64,000 nt of DNA from JACQGZ01 sp036004665 (GTDB lineage: Bacteria; Sysuimicrobiota; Sysuimicrobiia; Sysuimicrobiales; Humicultoraceae): contig DASYRG010000008.1 in assembly GCA_036004665.1 (NCBI GenBank), positions 121,433 through 185,432 of the forward strand. The letters run 5' to 3'. The notes below the pieces were generated by a model. That model did not search any database. It saw only the letters and a list, made by a program, of their open reading frames with translations, and was not told where the DNA came from. Shown here one piece after another: positions 50,548 through 59,056 of this stretch; the first letter of the stretch is position 1, and the number at the start of each line of letters is the position of its first letter. The position numbers were made by a program, and so were the translations under genes.

Positions 50548-52234
50548 CTCCTCCGAGAGAACCCCCTTCATGAAACCCGCGCCCCACCCCCGCTCCCGTC
50601 CACCCTGCCGCCACGAGGCGCCGCAGCAGCGGAGCCGGACGATAGCGGTCCTCGCCGCGCTCGCGCTGCAGCCCCTCCATTACCGCCAGCACCAGATCCA
50701 GGCCGATCTCGTCGGCGAGGGCGAGCGGACCGCGCGGGTAGTTGGCGCCGAGGCGGAGGGCCGTGTCGATATCCCCGGCGGACGCCACACCTTCGGCAAG
50801 GGCAAAGGCCGCCTCGTTCACTATCATAGCGAAGATGCGCGGAAAGACTCCACCCGCCCCGTCCGCCACGGTCGCCGTTTCTTTGCCCAGTGCGTGGAAG
50901 AGCGCCGCCGCGTCCGCCACCGCCCTCGCCGTGGAGCGCAGCCCCGGGAGGATCTCGATGACCTTTCGCTCCGACCAGGGCGGCAGGGTGGCAAATCCCA
51001 CGACGCGCGCGGGATGGTGGTAGCCGGCGGCCGCTTCCGTGGCGGCGAGCGGGAGGGCCAACGTCAGCCAGAGCGCGTCCGACGTTAACGCCGAGCCCAC
51101 CCTCTCGAAGATCATCTTCTTCTCATTTGGATCAAGCAGGAGGTCTACCACTACCTCCGCCCCATCCGGCGGCCGCGTACTCTCCGCCCTCTCGACCCGC
51201 CATCCCACCCCACTGACGGCCCTTTCCAGCTCATCGGCGAGTCTGCCAGTTCCCACGATGGCGATGTGCTTTGGGGCAATGGGATGGACGCCGGTCACGT
51301 GTTCTTTCGCTGTGAGACCGGGCGAACCGGAGGGTGCGAGGGAACCGTTCATTTGCGTAGTCGGTTCATGAGCGCCCTCCGGTCCGCCCTTCTTGTAGTC
51401 ATAGAACCCGTGTCCTGACTTTCGCCCCAGGAGCCCCGCCTGCACCATCCCCTCCTGAAGCGGATGGGGCCGAAAGCGCGGCTCATGAAAGGACGCCTCA
51501 TACACCGACCGGCTCACCGCCAAGTTCACGTCCAGGCCGATGAGATCGAGCAGCTCGAAAGGACCCATCGGGAAGCCCCCCGCGAGCCGGATGATGCGGT
51601 CAACCTGATCCACTGGAGCGACCCCCTCCGCCAGCAGCCGGAGCGCCTCCCCGTAGAAGGGGCGGGCGATGCGGTTGACGATGAACCCCGGCGTATCGCG
51701 GGCGAGGACCGGCGTCTTCCCCAGCGCCTCCGCGGCGCCGCGGGCCGCCGCGACCACCTCCGGGGCGGTGGCGCGGCCCGGGATGATCTCAACCAACTCC
51801 ATCACCGGGGCGGGATTGAAGAAGTGCATGCCGACCACGCGGCGCGGGTGTTGCACCGAGGCCGCCAGCGCCGTGATCGACAGCGAAGAGGTGTTGGAGG
51901 CCAGGATGACGTCCGGCGGCGTGATCGCGTCGAGTCTCGCGAAGAGATCGCGTTTGAGCGCGAGGTCTTCGGGCGCGGCTTCAATGATCAGACCCGCCGC
52001 GCCCAGATCGTCGAGGCGGGTCGTCAAGCGGAGACGGCCCAGCGCGGCGTCGGCCTCCACCGGGGTGATCCGGCCCCGCCGCACCCGCCGGGCCAGGCTC
52101 ACCCGAAGGCGCGCCCGCGCGCGGGCCAGGATCTCATCGCCGACGTCGTAGAGGATGACCTCGAGGCCGCGAGTCACCGCGGCTTCGGCGATCCCCCCTC
52201 CCATCGTGCCCGCGCCGAGGACGCCGACGATCAG
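50540..52234 (-). CDS. 3-hydroxyacyl-CoA dehydrogenase, PaaH type
   Basis: About 564 residues. The NAD-binding domain opens with VGVLGAGTMGGGIAEAA, then SNTSSLSI and HFFNPAPVMELVEI with catalytic His/Glu, followed by the helical C-domain. A second, degenerate Rossmann copy (IAIVGTGRLADELERA, about 345) and second C-domain follow, the PaaH/PaaC layout. It oxidises 3-hydroxyadipyl-CoA. No ATG, GTG or TTG exists near the family start; CTG 52234 lies 10 nt after GGAGGG and AUC 52231 is the next codon. I use CTG. The gene starts 8 nt after the end of the upstream crotonase gene. Confidence 0.88.
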   Translation of the reverse strand: MIVGVLGAGTMGGGIAEAAVTRGLEVILYDVGDEILARARARLRVSLARRVRRGRITPVEADAALGRLRLTTRLDDLGAAGLIIEAAPEDLALKRDLFARLDAITPPDVILASNTSSLSITALAASVQHPRRVVGMHFFNPAPVMELVEIIPGRATAPEVVAAARGAAEALGKTPVLARDTPGFIVNRIARPFYGEALRLLAEGVAPVDQVDRIIRLAGGFPMGPFELLDLIGLDVNLAVSRSVYEASFHEPRFRPHPLQEGMVQAGLLGRKSGHGFYDYKKGGPEGAHEPTTQMNGSLAPSGSPGLTAKEHVTGVHPIAPKHIAIVGTGRLADELERAVSGVGWRVERAESTRPPDGAEVVVDLLLDPNEKKMIFERVGSALTSDALWLTLALPLAATEAAAGYHHPARVVGFATLPPWSERKVIEILPGLRSTARAVADAAALFHALGKETATVADGAGGVFPRIFAMIVNEAAFALAEGVASAGDIDTALRLGANYPRGPLALADEIGLDLVLAVMEGLQRERGEDRYRPAPLLRRLVAAGWTGAGVGRGFHEGGSLGGDA

Positions 52235-52241
52235 CGAGGCA

Positions 52242-53036
52242 TTACCCTCCGGTGAAATTCGGCTTGCGCTTCTCCAGAAAGGCGGCGACGCCTTCGCGGT
52301 GGTCGGCGGACCCACCGGCGATGTCCTGCAGGTAGGCCTCGTAGGCGAGGGCCTCCTCCAAGCTGATGGCCGTGCCGCGCCGCAGCCCGCGTTTGGTGAG
52401 GCCATACCCTTTGGTCGGACCGGCCGCCAGCCGGCGCGCCCAGTCCAGCGCGGCCGGCATCATCTCGTCGTGCGAGACCACCCGGTTCACCAGACCGATG
52501 CGCAGCGCCTCGGCCGCGTCCACCGGGTCTGCCAGATAGGCTAGCTCGAACGCCTTGGCCAGTCCGACCAGGCGCGGCAGGAAGTAGGTCCCGCCTGAGT
52601 CCGGAATCAGCCCGACCCGCGCGAAAACCTCAATGAACGAGGCGCGGTCGGAGGCGATGCGCAGATCGGCGGCCAGCGCCAGATTGCAGCCCGCCCCGGC
52701 GGCGACGCCGTTAACCGCGGCGATCACCGGTTTCTCCATCCCAGCGAGCCGCTGGATCACTGGGTTGTAGCGGCGGCGCAGCGAGTCGGCGTAGGAGACC
52801 TCACCTACCCCGGCCCGGTCCCGCAGATCCTGGCCGGAACAGAAGCCGCGGCCGGCGCCCGTCAACACCACGCACCGCACCGTGCGCTCGCGCTCTGCGT
52901 ACTTCAGCGCCTCGCCCAATTCGAGGCTCAGCTGGTCGTTGACGGCGTTGAGGACGTCGGGGCGGTTGAGCGTGAGCGTTAGGACGCCTTCCGCCTCGGC
53001 GGTCAGGACCGTTTGGAGAGAGGGGGCCGGGCTCAT
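52242..53036 (-). CDS. Crotonase, PaaG-like ring-isomerase/enoyl-CoA isomerase
   Basis: 264 residues, crotonase fold. GRGFCSGQDLRDR and GLIPDSGGTYFLPRLVG match PaaG (1,2-epoxyphenylacetyl-CoA isomerase), which keeps the Asp in PDSGG and lacks the two Glu of hydratases. Oxyanion-hole segment GVAAGAGCN. In the phenylacetate pathway it forms the oxepin. It is translated in a 4-nt overlap with the PaaF-like gene upstream (53033-53036). No PaaABCDE oxygenase is in the window, so the ring-epoxidation step must lie elsewhere or another substrate is used. Confidence 0.85.
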   Translation of the reverse strand: MSPAPSLQTVLTAEAEGVLTLTLNRPDVLNAVNDQLSLELGEALKYAERERTVRCVVLTGAGRGFCSGQDLRDRAGVGEVSYADSLRRRYNPVIQRLAGMEKPVIAAVNGVAAGAGCNLALAADLRIASDRASFIEVFARVGLIPDSGGTYFLPRLVGLAKAFELAYLADPVDAAEALRIGLVNRVVSHDEMMPAALDWARRLAAGPTKGYGLTKRGLRRGTAISLEEALAYEAYLQDIAGGSADHREGVAAFLEKRKPNFTGG

Positions 53037-53815
53037 CGCCCGCTGAAATGAGGGGTCCGTTTGCCCTGGAACGCCTGGATCCCCTCGCTATGATCCTCGG
53101 TCGAGAAGAGCAGGTAGAAACACTTGCGTTCGTAGTCCAACCCGCCCTCCAGGTGAAGGTCAAAAGCCTTCAGGACCGCTTCCTTGGCCAGGCGAACGGC
53201 CACCGGCGCGCGGGAGGCGATATCCCGGGCTAACGCCGTGGCCTCCGGCAGCGCCAGTTCGTCGGGGACGACCCGCGTCACCAGCCCCGCCGCCTCGGCC
53301 TCCCGCGCCGTGAGCTGCCGCCCCGTCAGGATCAGTTCCATCGCGCGCGCCTTACCGATCGCCCGGGTCAGACGCTGGGTCCCCCCTGCCCCAGGGATGA
53401 GGCCCAGGTTGATCTCGGGCTGGCCGAAGCGCGCAGACTCTCCGGCGATGATCATGTCACAGAGCATCGCCAGTTCGTTCCCCCCGCCCAGCGCGAACCC
53501 GGCGACCGCCGCGATGATCGGTTTGCTGATCTTCCGGATGCGCTCCCACTGCTGGAACCGGTACCCCTGGAGCATCTGCACCGCCGTGGCGTCGGCCATC
53601 TCTCGGATGTCCGCCCCCGCCGCGAAGGCGCGCGAGCTGCCGGTGAGGACGATGCACCGCACCTCGTCGTCACGATCGAACCCTTCCAGGGCCACCACCA
53701 GCTCGTCCATCAGCGCCTGGTTGAGCGCGTTGAGGACCTCAGGGCGATTGAACTGCACCACCGCCACGGCGCCGTCCCGCGTGATGATGAGGTGCTGATT
53801 GGGCTCCCCGCTCAT
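53033..53815 (-). CDS. Enoyl-CoA hydratase, PaaF-like
   Basis: 260 residues, crotonase fold. Both hydratase glutamates are visible in GGGNELAML and GQPEINLGLIPGAGGTQR, with the oxyanion loop AAGADIREM and NRPEVLNALN. It hydrates 2,3-dehydroadipyl-CoA or other enoyl-CoAs. It is the first gene of the hydratase pair; the 63-nt upstream gap (53816-53878) contains a short direct repeat TCAGCCGCCC and no obvious promoter. Family assignment firm, exact substrate from operon context. Confidence 0.9.
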   Translation of the reverse strand: MSGEPNQHLIITRDGAVAVVQFNRPEVLNALNQALMDELVVALEGFDRDDEVRCIVLTGSSRAFAAGADIREMADATAVQMLQGYRFQQWERIRKISKPIIAAVAGFALGGGNELAMLCDMIIAGESARFGQPEINLGLIPGAGGTQRLTRAIGKARAMELILTGRQLTAREAEAAGLVTRVVPDELALPEATALARDIASRAPVAVRLAKEAVLKAFDLHLEGGLDYERKCFYLLFSTEDHSEGIQAFQGKRTPHFSGR

Positions 53816-53878
53816 GGCGATCAGACTCCTTCCACTCTTAGGTCAGCCGCCCCTTACATCAGCCGCCCGCCGCAACAG

Positions 53879-54835
53879 TCAACCACCCCGCAGCGGACGG
53901 CCACAGCGGCCGCAATAGGTGAAGCCTTCAGGCAGATGAGCCGCCCCGCAATGCGGGCAGGTGACCATCCCCGCGCCCCAGTGCTGCTCGGTCGGTTCGT
54001 CGGCGGCCAGACGCCGGCGGATCGCTGCGTAGTCGAGCGGGCGCTTCTCGCGGAATGCCTCGATGCCTTCCTGCGTTTCGGGAGATCCTGCGTGCAGCGT
54101 CAACCAGTCGCGTGCGTGGCCCACGGTGAGGTGCCAGGAGAAATCGCGCCAGAAGTTCAGCTGCTGCCGCGTGTAACGGGTGACCTCGGGCAGTTTCGCC
54201 AGCAGTTTCTCCACGAGGGTAGCCACCGCGCCGTCCAACTCGGCCCTCGGGGTGACCTGGTTGATCCACCCCCAGTCGAGGGCCTGGGAGGCGGTGACCT
54301 CCTCACAGAGCAGAAGGATCTCCCGCGCCCGGCGATCCCCTACGATCAGCGGCAGCCACTGGGTCGCCCCAGCGGCGGGAACGCTGCCGCGGGCCGTTCC
54401 CACGTGGCGCAGGACGACGTCTTCCGCGGCCACTGCGAGATCGCAGGCCAGATTGAACTCGTTGCCGCCCCCGACGACCATGCCGTTCAGCCGCGCCACC
54501 GTGGGTTTGCCGATGTTGCGCAGCCGCTCCTGAGCTTCGATGAACGCGCCCATCCACTTCCAGTAGTCGCGTGGCCGCCGCAGGAACTGCTCCTGCTCAC
54601 GCAGGTCGGCGCCGGTGCAGAAGGCGCGTTCCCCCGCGCCGGTGAGCACCACGACGCCGACCGTGTCGTCCCAGGAGGCGTCCTGGAACGCGGCGCTCAT
54701 CTCGGTGAGGGTGTGGAAGTCGAGGGCGTTGAGGACCGCGGGGCGGTTGATCGTGACGCGGGCACCCCCGTCCCGTTTCTCGTAGATGATGCGTTCGAAT
54801 CCAAAGGCCTCCGGCGGTCGGGCGCGCGGGTACAC
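53879..54835 (-). CDS. Crotonase-fold protein with C-terminal zinc ribbon
   Basis: 318 residues. The crotonase core (about 10-270) has FCTGADLREQEQF, GMVVGGGNEFNLACD and GTARGSVPAAGATQWLPLIVG, a set nearer to ring-opening hydrolases (BamA-like) and short-chain variants than to ordinary hydratases. About 45 residues at the end are CPHCG-15-CGRCG, a zinc-ribbon. Such a tail is not found in standard crotonases and could mediate protein or nucleic-acid contact. The gene lies upstream of the PaaF-like gene and downstream of a SPOR protein, all on the minus strand. Enzymatic role unproven. Confidence 0.82.
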   Translation of the reverse strand: MYPRARPPEAFGFERIIYEKRDGGARVTINRPAVLNALDFHTLTEMSAAFQDASWDDTVGVVVLTGAGERAFCTGADLREQEQFLRRPRDYWKWMGAFIEAQERLRNIGKPTVARLNGMVVGGGNEFNLACDLAVAAEDVVLRHVGTARGSVPAAGATQWLPLIVGDRRAREILLLCEEVTASQALDWGWINQVTPRAELDGAVATLVEKLLAKLPEVTRYTRQQLNFWRDFSWHLTVGHARDWLTLHAGSPETQEGIEAFREKRPLDYAAIRRRLAADEPTEQHWGAGMVTCPHCGAAHLPEGFTYCGRCGRPLRGG

Positions 54836-54852
54836 GGGACCTCCAGGCAGTC

Positions 54853-55377
54853 TTACTGGCGGACGATCAACGTCTCGAACCCGGCGGCGCGCAGGCGCCC
54901 GGCCAGCTGCATGGCGAGGGCGCGGTCGGCAAAGGCGCCGGCGAAGACCTTGAAGAGCCCACCGGTCGGCAGGATGTACGAATCAAACCCCGCGGCGGAC
55001 AACTGGTGTACCCGCTCCTGGGCGTTCTCGCGCTTGAGGAACGCGCCGGCCTGCACCCTCCACAAGGCCACCCCGGGCGTCTGCGCGGGGCGCGGCGTCA
55101 CGGCCCGCGGACGCAGCGTGACCGCCGGCGCGAGCGGCGTCACCGGGCGCGGCGTCGACACCGGGGCGGGTGTCACGGGGGCGACGATGGGCGGGGTGGT
55201 CGGAGGCACCGTTGGCGGGGTCCCCCGCGGCGTGCTAGCCGGTGTCGTTGCGGCCTGGGGCTGTCCGGCCAGGCCTGCGGGTTTGAGAAACCGTTCCCCG
55301 ACGAAATACCCGACGCCGAGGGAGAGGACGAACAGACCAATCAGGGCGGCCGTAACGACGAAAGGACTAGCGCGCAC
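54853..55377 (-). CDS. SPOR-domain membrane protein
   Basis: 174 residues. GTG 55377 is best spaced from GGGAGGG; TTG 55380 is adjacent. One N-terminal transmembrane helix (about 8-30), a long Pro/Thr/Ala linker (about 38-100) and a SPOR domain (about 103-172; RVQAGAFLKRENAQ, FKVFAGAF). SPOR domains bind denuded glycan strands at division septa, so a septum-targeting role is likely. It follows the valS stop by 65 nt on the same strand. Confidence 0.87.
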   Translation of the reverse strand: MRASPFVVTAALIGLFVLSLGVGYFVGERFLKPAGLAGQPQAATTPASTPRGTPPTVPPTTPPIVAPVTPAPVSTPRPVTPLAPAVTLRPRAVTPRPAQTPGVALWRVQAGAFLKRENAQERVHQLSAAGFDSYILPTGGLFKVFAGAFADRALAMQLAGRLRAAGFETLIVRQ

Positions 55378-55444
55378 CAAGGCCCTCCCCTACGTGTGAC
55401 CCGCCTCCGCACTTTCGGGAGGAGGTACGGTTTTCCTGCCGCGC

Positions 55445-58108
55445 TTATCGCAGGGCGCTGAGATACCGTTCCAGCGCGACGGCACGGCCGCGCAGATCCG
55501 CGGCGCGCTGCCGCTCTGTTTCAACCACCTGCGCCGGCGCGCGAGTGATGAAGTCGCCGCTGGTGAGACGGCCCTCGACCCGTTCGAGCTCCGAGCGGAG
55601 CCGCGCGAGTTCCTGATTGAGCCGCCGGCGCACCGCCGGCAGTTCGGAATCCTCCACCGGCATCAACACCTCGACGCCCCCTGCGATGGCGGCGGCCGCC
55701 CGACCCTCGGGCCCTGACGCCCCCTCCAGCGTTACCCCGTCGGCGCGCGCCAGCGCGCGAATGTATGGGAGCATCGGCTCCAAACTCCGGCGGCGTGCCT
55801 CGTCGGAAACGCGCAGCCGCGGCGCCACCACTGAACCCGCGGGAACGCCCAGATCAGCCCGCAGAGACCGGATCGCCCGGACTACCTCCATGAGCCGCTC
55901 CACGGCGCGCTCTCCCTCCTCGTCGATCCAGCCCGGGGGCGGATCGGGCCACGGCGCGATCATGATGCTCTCCCCATCGTGCGGGAGCAGATGCCAGACC
56001 TCCTCGGTGATGTGCGGCATGATCGGGTGCAGCAGGCGCAGCGTCCCCTCCAGCACGCGCCAGAGCGTCCACTGTGTTGCCCTCCCCGCTCCCGCATCCC
56101 CGGACACCAGCCTGACCTTCGCGAACTCCACGTACCAGTCCGCATAGGTGCCCCAGAGAAAGTCGTAGAGGGCCCGCGCCGCCTTGTCGAACTCGAAGGC
56201 CTCCAGGTCGGCGGTGACCTCGCGGGCCGTGCGCGCGAAACGGCTGAGGATCCAGCTGTCGGCCTCGCCGAGGGCGGCCCCGGCCGGCGGAGTAGTCGAG
56301 GAGACCCAAGCGCTCCCGGTGTCTCCCTCCAGGTTCATGCGCACGAACCGGGCGATGTTCCAGATCTTATTGTTGAAATTGCGCACATCGTCCAGCATCT
56401 TCTCGCCAAACCGCAGGTCCTGCTGCGTCTGGGAGGAGCGCAGGACTAACGCGTAGCGCAGCGCATCTGCCCCGTACCCCAACGACTCGATGTAGTCAAT
56501 GGGGTCCAGACCCGTCCCCAAGGACTTGGACATACGCTTGCCTTCCAGGTTGAGGACGTTCGGGTGGATGTGTACATCCGTGAACGGCACATCGCCCACG
56601 AACTTCAGGCCGAACATGATCATCCGGGCGACCCAGAGAAAGATGATGTCGCGACCGGTGACCAATACGTGGCCTGGGTAGAAGTACCCCAGCTCGGGCG
56701 TTGCCTTCGGCCAGCCCAGTGTCGCGAAGGGCCAGAGCCCCGAACTGAACCAGGTATCAAGGATCTGCTCCTCCTGGCGCAGCGATCCGTGTCCGTTGGG
56801 GCACCGGGCGGGACGCTCCCGTGCGGCCACCATCTCCCCGCAGGTCTCGCAGTGCCAGACCGGGATCTGGTGGCCCCACCAGAGGCGCCGCGAGATGTTC
56901 CAGTCGCGGATGTTCTCCATCCAGTCCAGATAGACCCCGGTCCATCGCTCCGGGTGGAAGCGTACCCGGGCCTCTCGCACCACGCGGATCGCCGGTTCGG
57001 CCAGCTCCTTCATCCGCACGAACCACTGATCGGTGATGTACGGCTCCAGCACCGTCTTACAGCGCTCGCACCGCCCAATCGAGGTGAGGTAGGGTTCCTC
57101 ACGCACGATCAGGCCCAAGATGCGCAGCGCTTCCGCCGCCGCAGTACGCGCCTCAAAGCGGTCCATCCCCGCGTACTGACCGGTCTCGGGCGCCATCCGG
57201 CCCCGCTCATCGATCATCACCAGCGTCGGCAGGCCGTGGTCCGCTCCGATCTCGTTGTCCAGGGGATCGTGCCCGGGAGTGATCTTCAGCGCGCCGGTGC
57301 CAAACGCCGGATCGACGCGGCGGTCGGCGATCACGGGGACCGGACGGTTCACCAGCGGCACGATCACCTGCCGCCCAACCAACTCGTGGTACCGCTCATC
57401 GTCGGGGTGTACCGCCACGGCCACGTCGGCGAGGATCGTTTCGGGCCGCTGTGTGGCGATCACCACACCCTCTCCGCCATCGGCGCCGCGGTAGCGCACG
57501 TGATAGAGGGTCGAGGCTTCCTCCGCGTATTCCACCTCCAGGTCGGAGACGCTGGTCAGGTCGTGGGGGCACCAGTTGATCATGCGCTTCCCGTAATAGA
57601 CGTAGCCTTCCGCGTAGAGGCGCAGGAAGGCTTCGATCACGGCGTCCTGGTAGCGCGGGTCCATCGTGAAGGTGACGCGGTCCCAGTCGCAGGAGACCCC
57701 CATCCGCTTGAGCTGCTTGTAGATGATGCCGCCGTACTTCCCCTTCCAATCCCAGGCATAGGCGAGGAAGCGGTCCCGTCCCAGGTCGAAGCGGGTCTGC
57801 CCCTCCTTCGCCAGCTCGCGCTCAATCACCACGTGCGTCCCGATGCTGGCGTGGTCGGTGCCGGGCATCCACATCGCGTTGCGCCCCTGCATGCGCCTCC
57901 AGCGGATAAGAACGTCCTGCAGCGTGTTGTTGAGCGCGTGGCCGATGTGCAGGTCGCCGGTGATGTTTGGCAGGGGCATCATGATGACATAGGGGTCACG
58001 ACGCGGGTCGACCGGCGCGTGGAAATAGCCGCGCTTCAGCCAGAACGCGTACCAGCGCTCCTCGATGAGCCGCGGATCGTAGGTTTTGGGAATCGTCTCG
58101 GTCGCCAT
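55445..58108 (-). CDS. valS: Valyl-tRNA synthetase
   Basis: 887 residues. Class I core with HIGH motif DLHIGHAL, CP1 editing domain with GTGALKITPGHDP, KMSKS as GKRMSKSLG, anticodon-binding domain and C-terminal coiled-coil arm (LNQELARLRSELERVE). It charges tRNA-Val and edits Thr. The normally invariant GTDHAGIATQ is read here as GTDHASIGTH, and PPPNVTGSLH as PLPNITGDLH. ATG 58108 is chosen as GGAGGTG lies just upstream and the T-box leader ends there; upstream in-frame residues have no family similarity. Expression is set by the T-box riboswitch at 58109-58380. Confidence 0.96.
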   Translation of the reverse strand: MATETIPKTYDPRLIEERWYAFWLKRGYFHAPVDPRRDPYVIMMPLPNITGDLHIGHALNNTLQDVLIRWRRMQGRNAMWMPGTDHASIGTHVVIERELAKEGQTRFDLGRDRFLAYAWDWKGKYGGIIYKQLKRMGVSCDWDRVTFTMDPRYQDAVIEAFLRLYAEGYVYYGKRMINWCPHDLTSVSDLEVEYAEEASTLYHVRYRGADGGEGVVIATQRPETILADVAVAVHPDDERYHELVGRQVIVPLVNRPVPVIADRRVDPAFGTGALKITPGHDPLDNEIGADHGLPTLVMIDERGRMAPETGQYAGMDRFEARTAAAEALRILGLIVREEPYLTSIGRCERCKTVLEPYITDQWFVRMKELAEPAIRVVREARVRFHPERWTGVYLDWMENIRDWNISRRLWWGHQIPVWHCETCGEMVAARERPARCPNGHGSLRQEEQILDTWFSSGLWPFATLGWPKATPELGYFYPGHVLVTGRDIIFLWVARMIMFGLKFVGDVPFTDVHIHPNVLNLEGKRMSKSLGTGLDPIDYIESLGYGADALRYALVLRSSQTQQDLRFGEKMLDDVRNFNNKIWNIARFVRMNLEGDTGSAWVSSTTPPAGAALGEADSWILSRFARTAREVTADLEAFEFDKAARALYDFLWGTYADWYVEFAKVRLVSGDAGAGRATQWTLWRVLEGTLRLLHPIMPHITEEVWHLLPHDGESIMIAPWPDPPPGWIDEEGERAVERLMEVVRAIRSLRADLGVPAGSVVAPRLRVSDEARRRSLEPMLPYIRALARADGVTLEGASGPEGRAAAAIAGGVEVLMPVEDSELPAVRRRLNQELARLRSELERVEGRLTSGDFITRAPAQVVETERQRAADLRGRAVALERYLSALR

Positions 58109-58380
58109 CACGCACCTCCAACAAACAGAAAGGCTGCCTCGCCCCAAGGGCGAAGCAGCGCTCCACGGTACCACCCTGGTCGTCGCCGGGTCCGGTCCAC
58201 TCTCTCCGATGACGCCTCTCTGCGCGCTCACGGGCGCACCCGGCGGTCTGGATAACCGCATGGCTCGGGGGCCGACATTCGGACGACCCGGAACCCAGGA
58301 GACCTCGCAGCCGGTGGGTCTCCCTCTCTCAGGCCGAGGCCATCCTACTCCTCCCCGTCCTTGCCTTGCCCGTCATTATA
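58109..58380 (-). promoter_or_regulatory. T-box riboswitch (tRNA-Val) with transcription terminator upstream of valS
   Basis: Reading the minus strand: a -10-like TATAAT (58380-58375), an AGTA segment after GGGGAGG, the GGCTGCGAGG stem I motif, GAAT-GTC giving a Val specifier codon GTC (58276-58274), and the conserved T-box AGGGTGGTACCGTGG (58177-58163) with TGGT able to pair with the tRNA-Val 3' ACCA. The competing terminator is a 12-bp hairpin (58133-58159; one G-U) followed by CTTTCTGTTTG. Uncharged tRNA-Val would stabilise the antiterminator and allow valS expression. The valS Shine-Dalgarno GGAGGTG follows the U-tract. Confidence 0.92.
58133..58159 (-). terminator. T-box-controlled intrinsic terminator of valS
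   Basis: GCTGCTTCGCCC pairs with GGGCGAGGCAGC (one T-G pair) across a 3-nt loop, followed on the minus strand by CTTTCTGTTTG. It overlaps the 3' side of the T-box antiterminator region and is the expected regulated terminator. Confidence 0.85.
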
Positions 58381-58393
58381 GGCAAACCGGCGA

Positions 58394-59056
58394 TTATCCG
58401 CCAGCCAGCTCCGCCCGGAGACTGGCGATGTGTTCGCGCATCGCCGCTTCGGCGCGCGGCGCATCCCGTCCACGGATGGCCGCCGTCATCTTGGCCATCT
58501 CCCGGAACGACTTCGTCGCCCTACCTTTGCTTCGCAACCCGCGTAGGCGCACGTCCCGGAGTTGCGCGCGCAGGTTCTCGATGGCCCGCCCGAGGCGCTG
58601 GTGCTGGCCGACCTCCGCGATGGCGCCGTGCAGCTGGTCATCTACCGCCAGCATGCGCTCCGCGTCGTCCGCCTTCAGCGCGGCTCCGTACGCCTTGATC
58701 AGCCCATTGAGGTCCGCGATGAACGCCGGAGTGCCACGCTGAGCGGCCCGCCGCGCGGCCAGCCCCTCGAGGACCTCGCAGAGATCATAGAGGTCTTCCA
58801 GCTCGGATCCTCCCGCGTGTCGGACGATCATCCCCTTCCTGGGGACCGCTTCAAGGAGCCCTTCCGCTTCGAGGCGCCGCAGCGCGTCGCGAATCGGCGT
58901 CCGGCTCATCCTCCAGGCACCTGCCAGCTCCAGTTCGTTGACGCGTGCACCCTGAGGGATCTGTCCGCGTATGATTGCCTGGCGCATCATCCGATAGGCC
59001 GTCGCGCTAGCCGGCTCGCGTTCGGGCGGCACTCCCCAGAGATCGGTCACCCCCAT
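58394..59056 (-). CDS. GntR-family transcriptional regulator (FCD/FadR subfamily)
   Basis: 220 residues. N-terminal winged-helix (about 15-82): TAYRMMRQAIIRGQIPQGARVNE, with MSRTPIRDALRRLEAEGLLE as recognition region. The FCD ligand-binding domain (about 95-215) has the metal-site pattern D...H...H with DQLHGAIAEVG and MREHIASLRAEL. Such regulators bind carboxylates or acyl-CoA derivatives. It diverges from the ferredoxin gene and stops 13 nt before the valS leader. Its target is unknown; the AT-rich 59080-59200 region between it and ferredoxin is the best operator candidate. Confidence 0.88.
   Translation of the reverse strand: MGVTDLWGVPPEREPASATAYRMMRQAIIRGQIPQGARVNELELAGAWRMSRTPIRDALRRLEAEGLLEAVPRKGMIVRHAGGSELEDLYDLCEVLEGLAARRAAQRGTPAFIADLNGLIKAYGAALKADDAERMLAVDDQLHGAIAEVGQHQRLGRAIENLRAQLRDVRLRGLRSKGRATKSFREMAKMTAAIRGRDAPRAEAAMREHIASLRAELAGG

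Noticed and set aside
56564..58255. Long open frame opposite valS (563 codons)
   Set aside because: It is the antisense of a recognised valS reading frame; codon composition is that of a GC-rich shadow and it has no motif.
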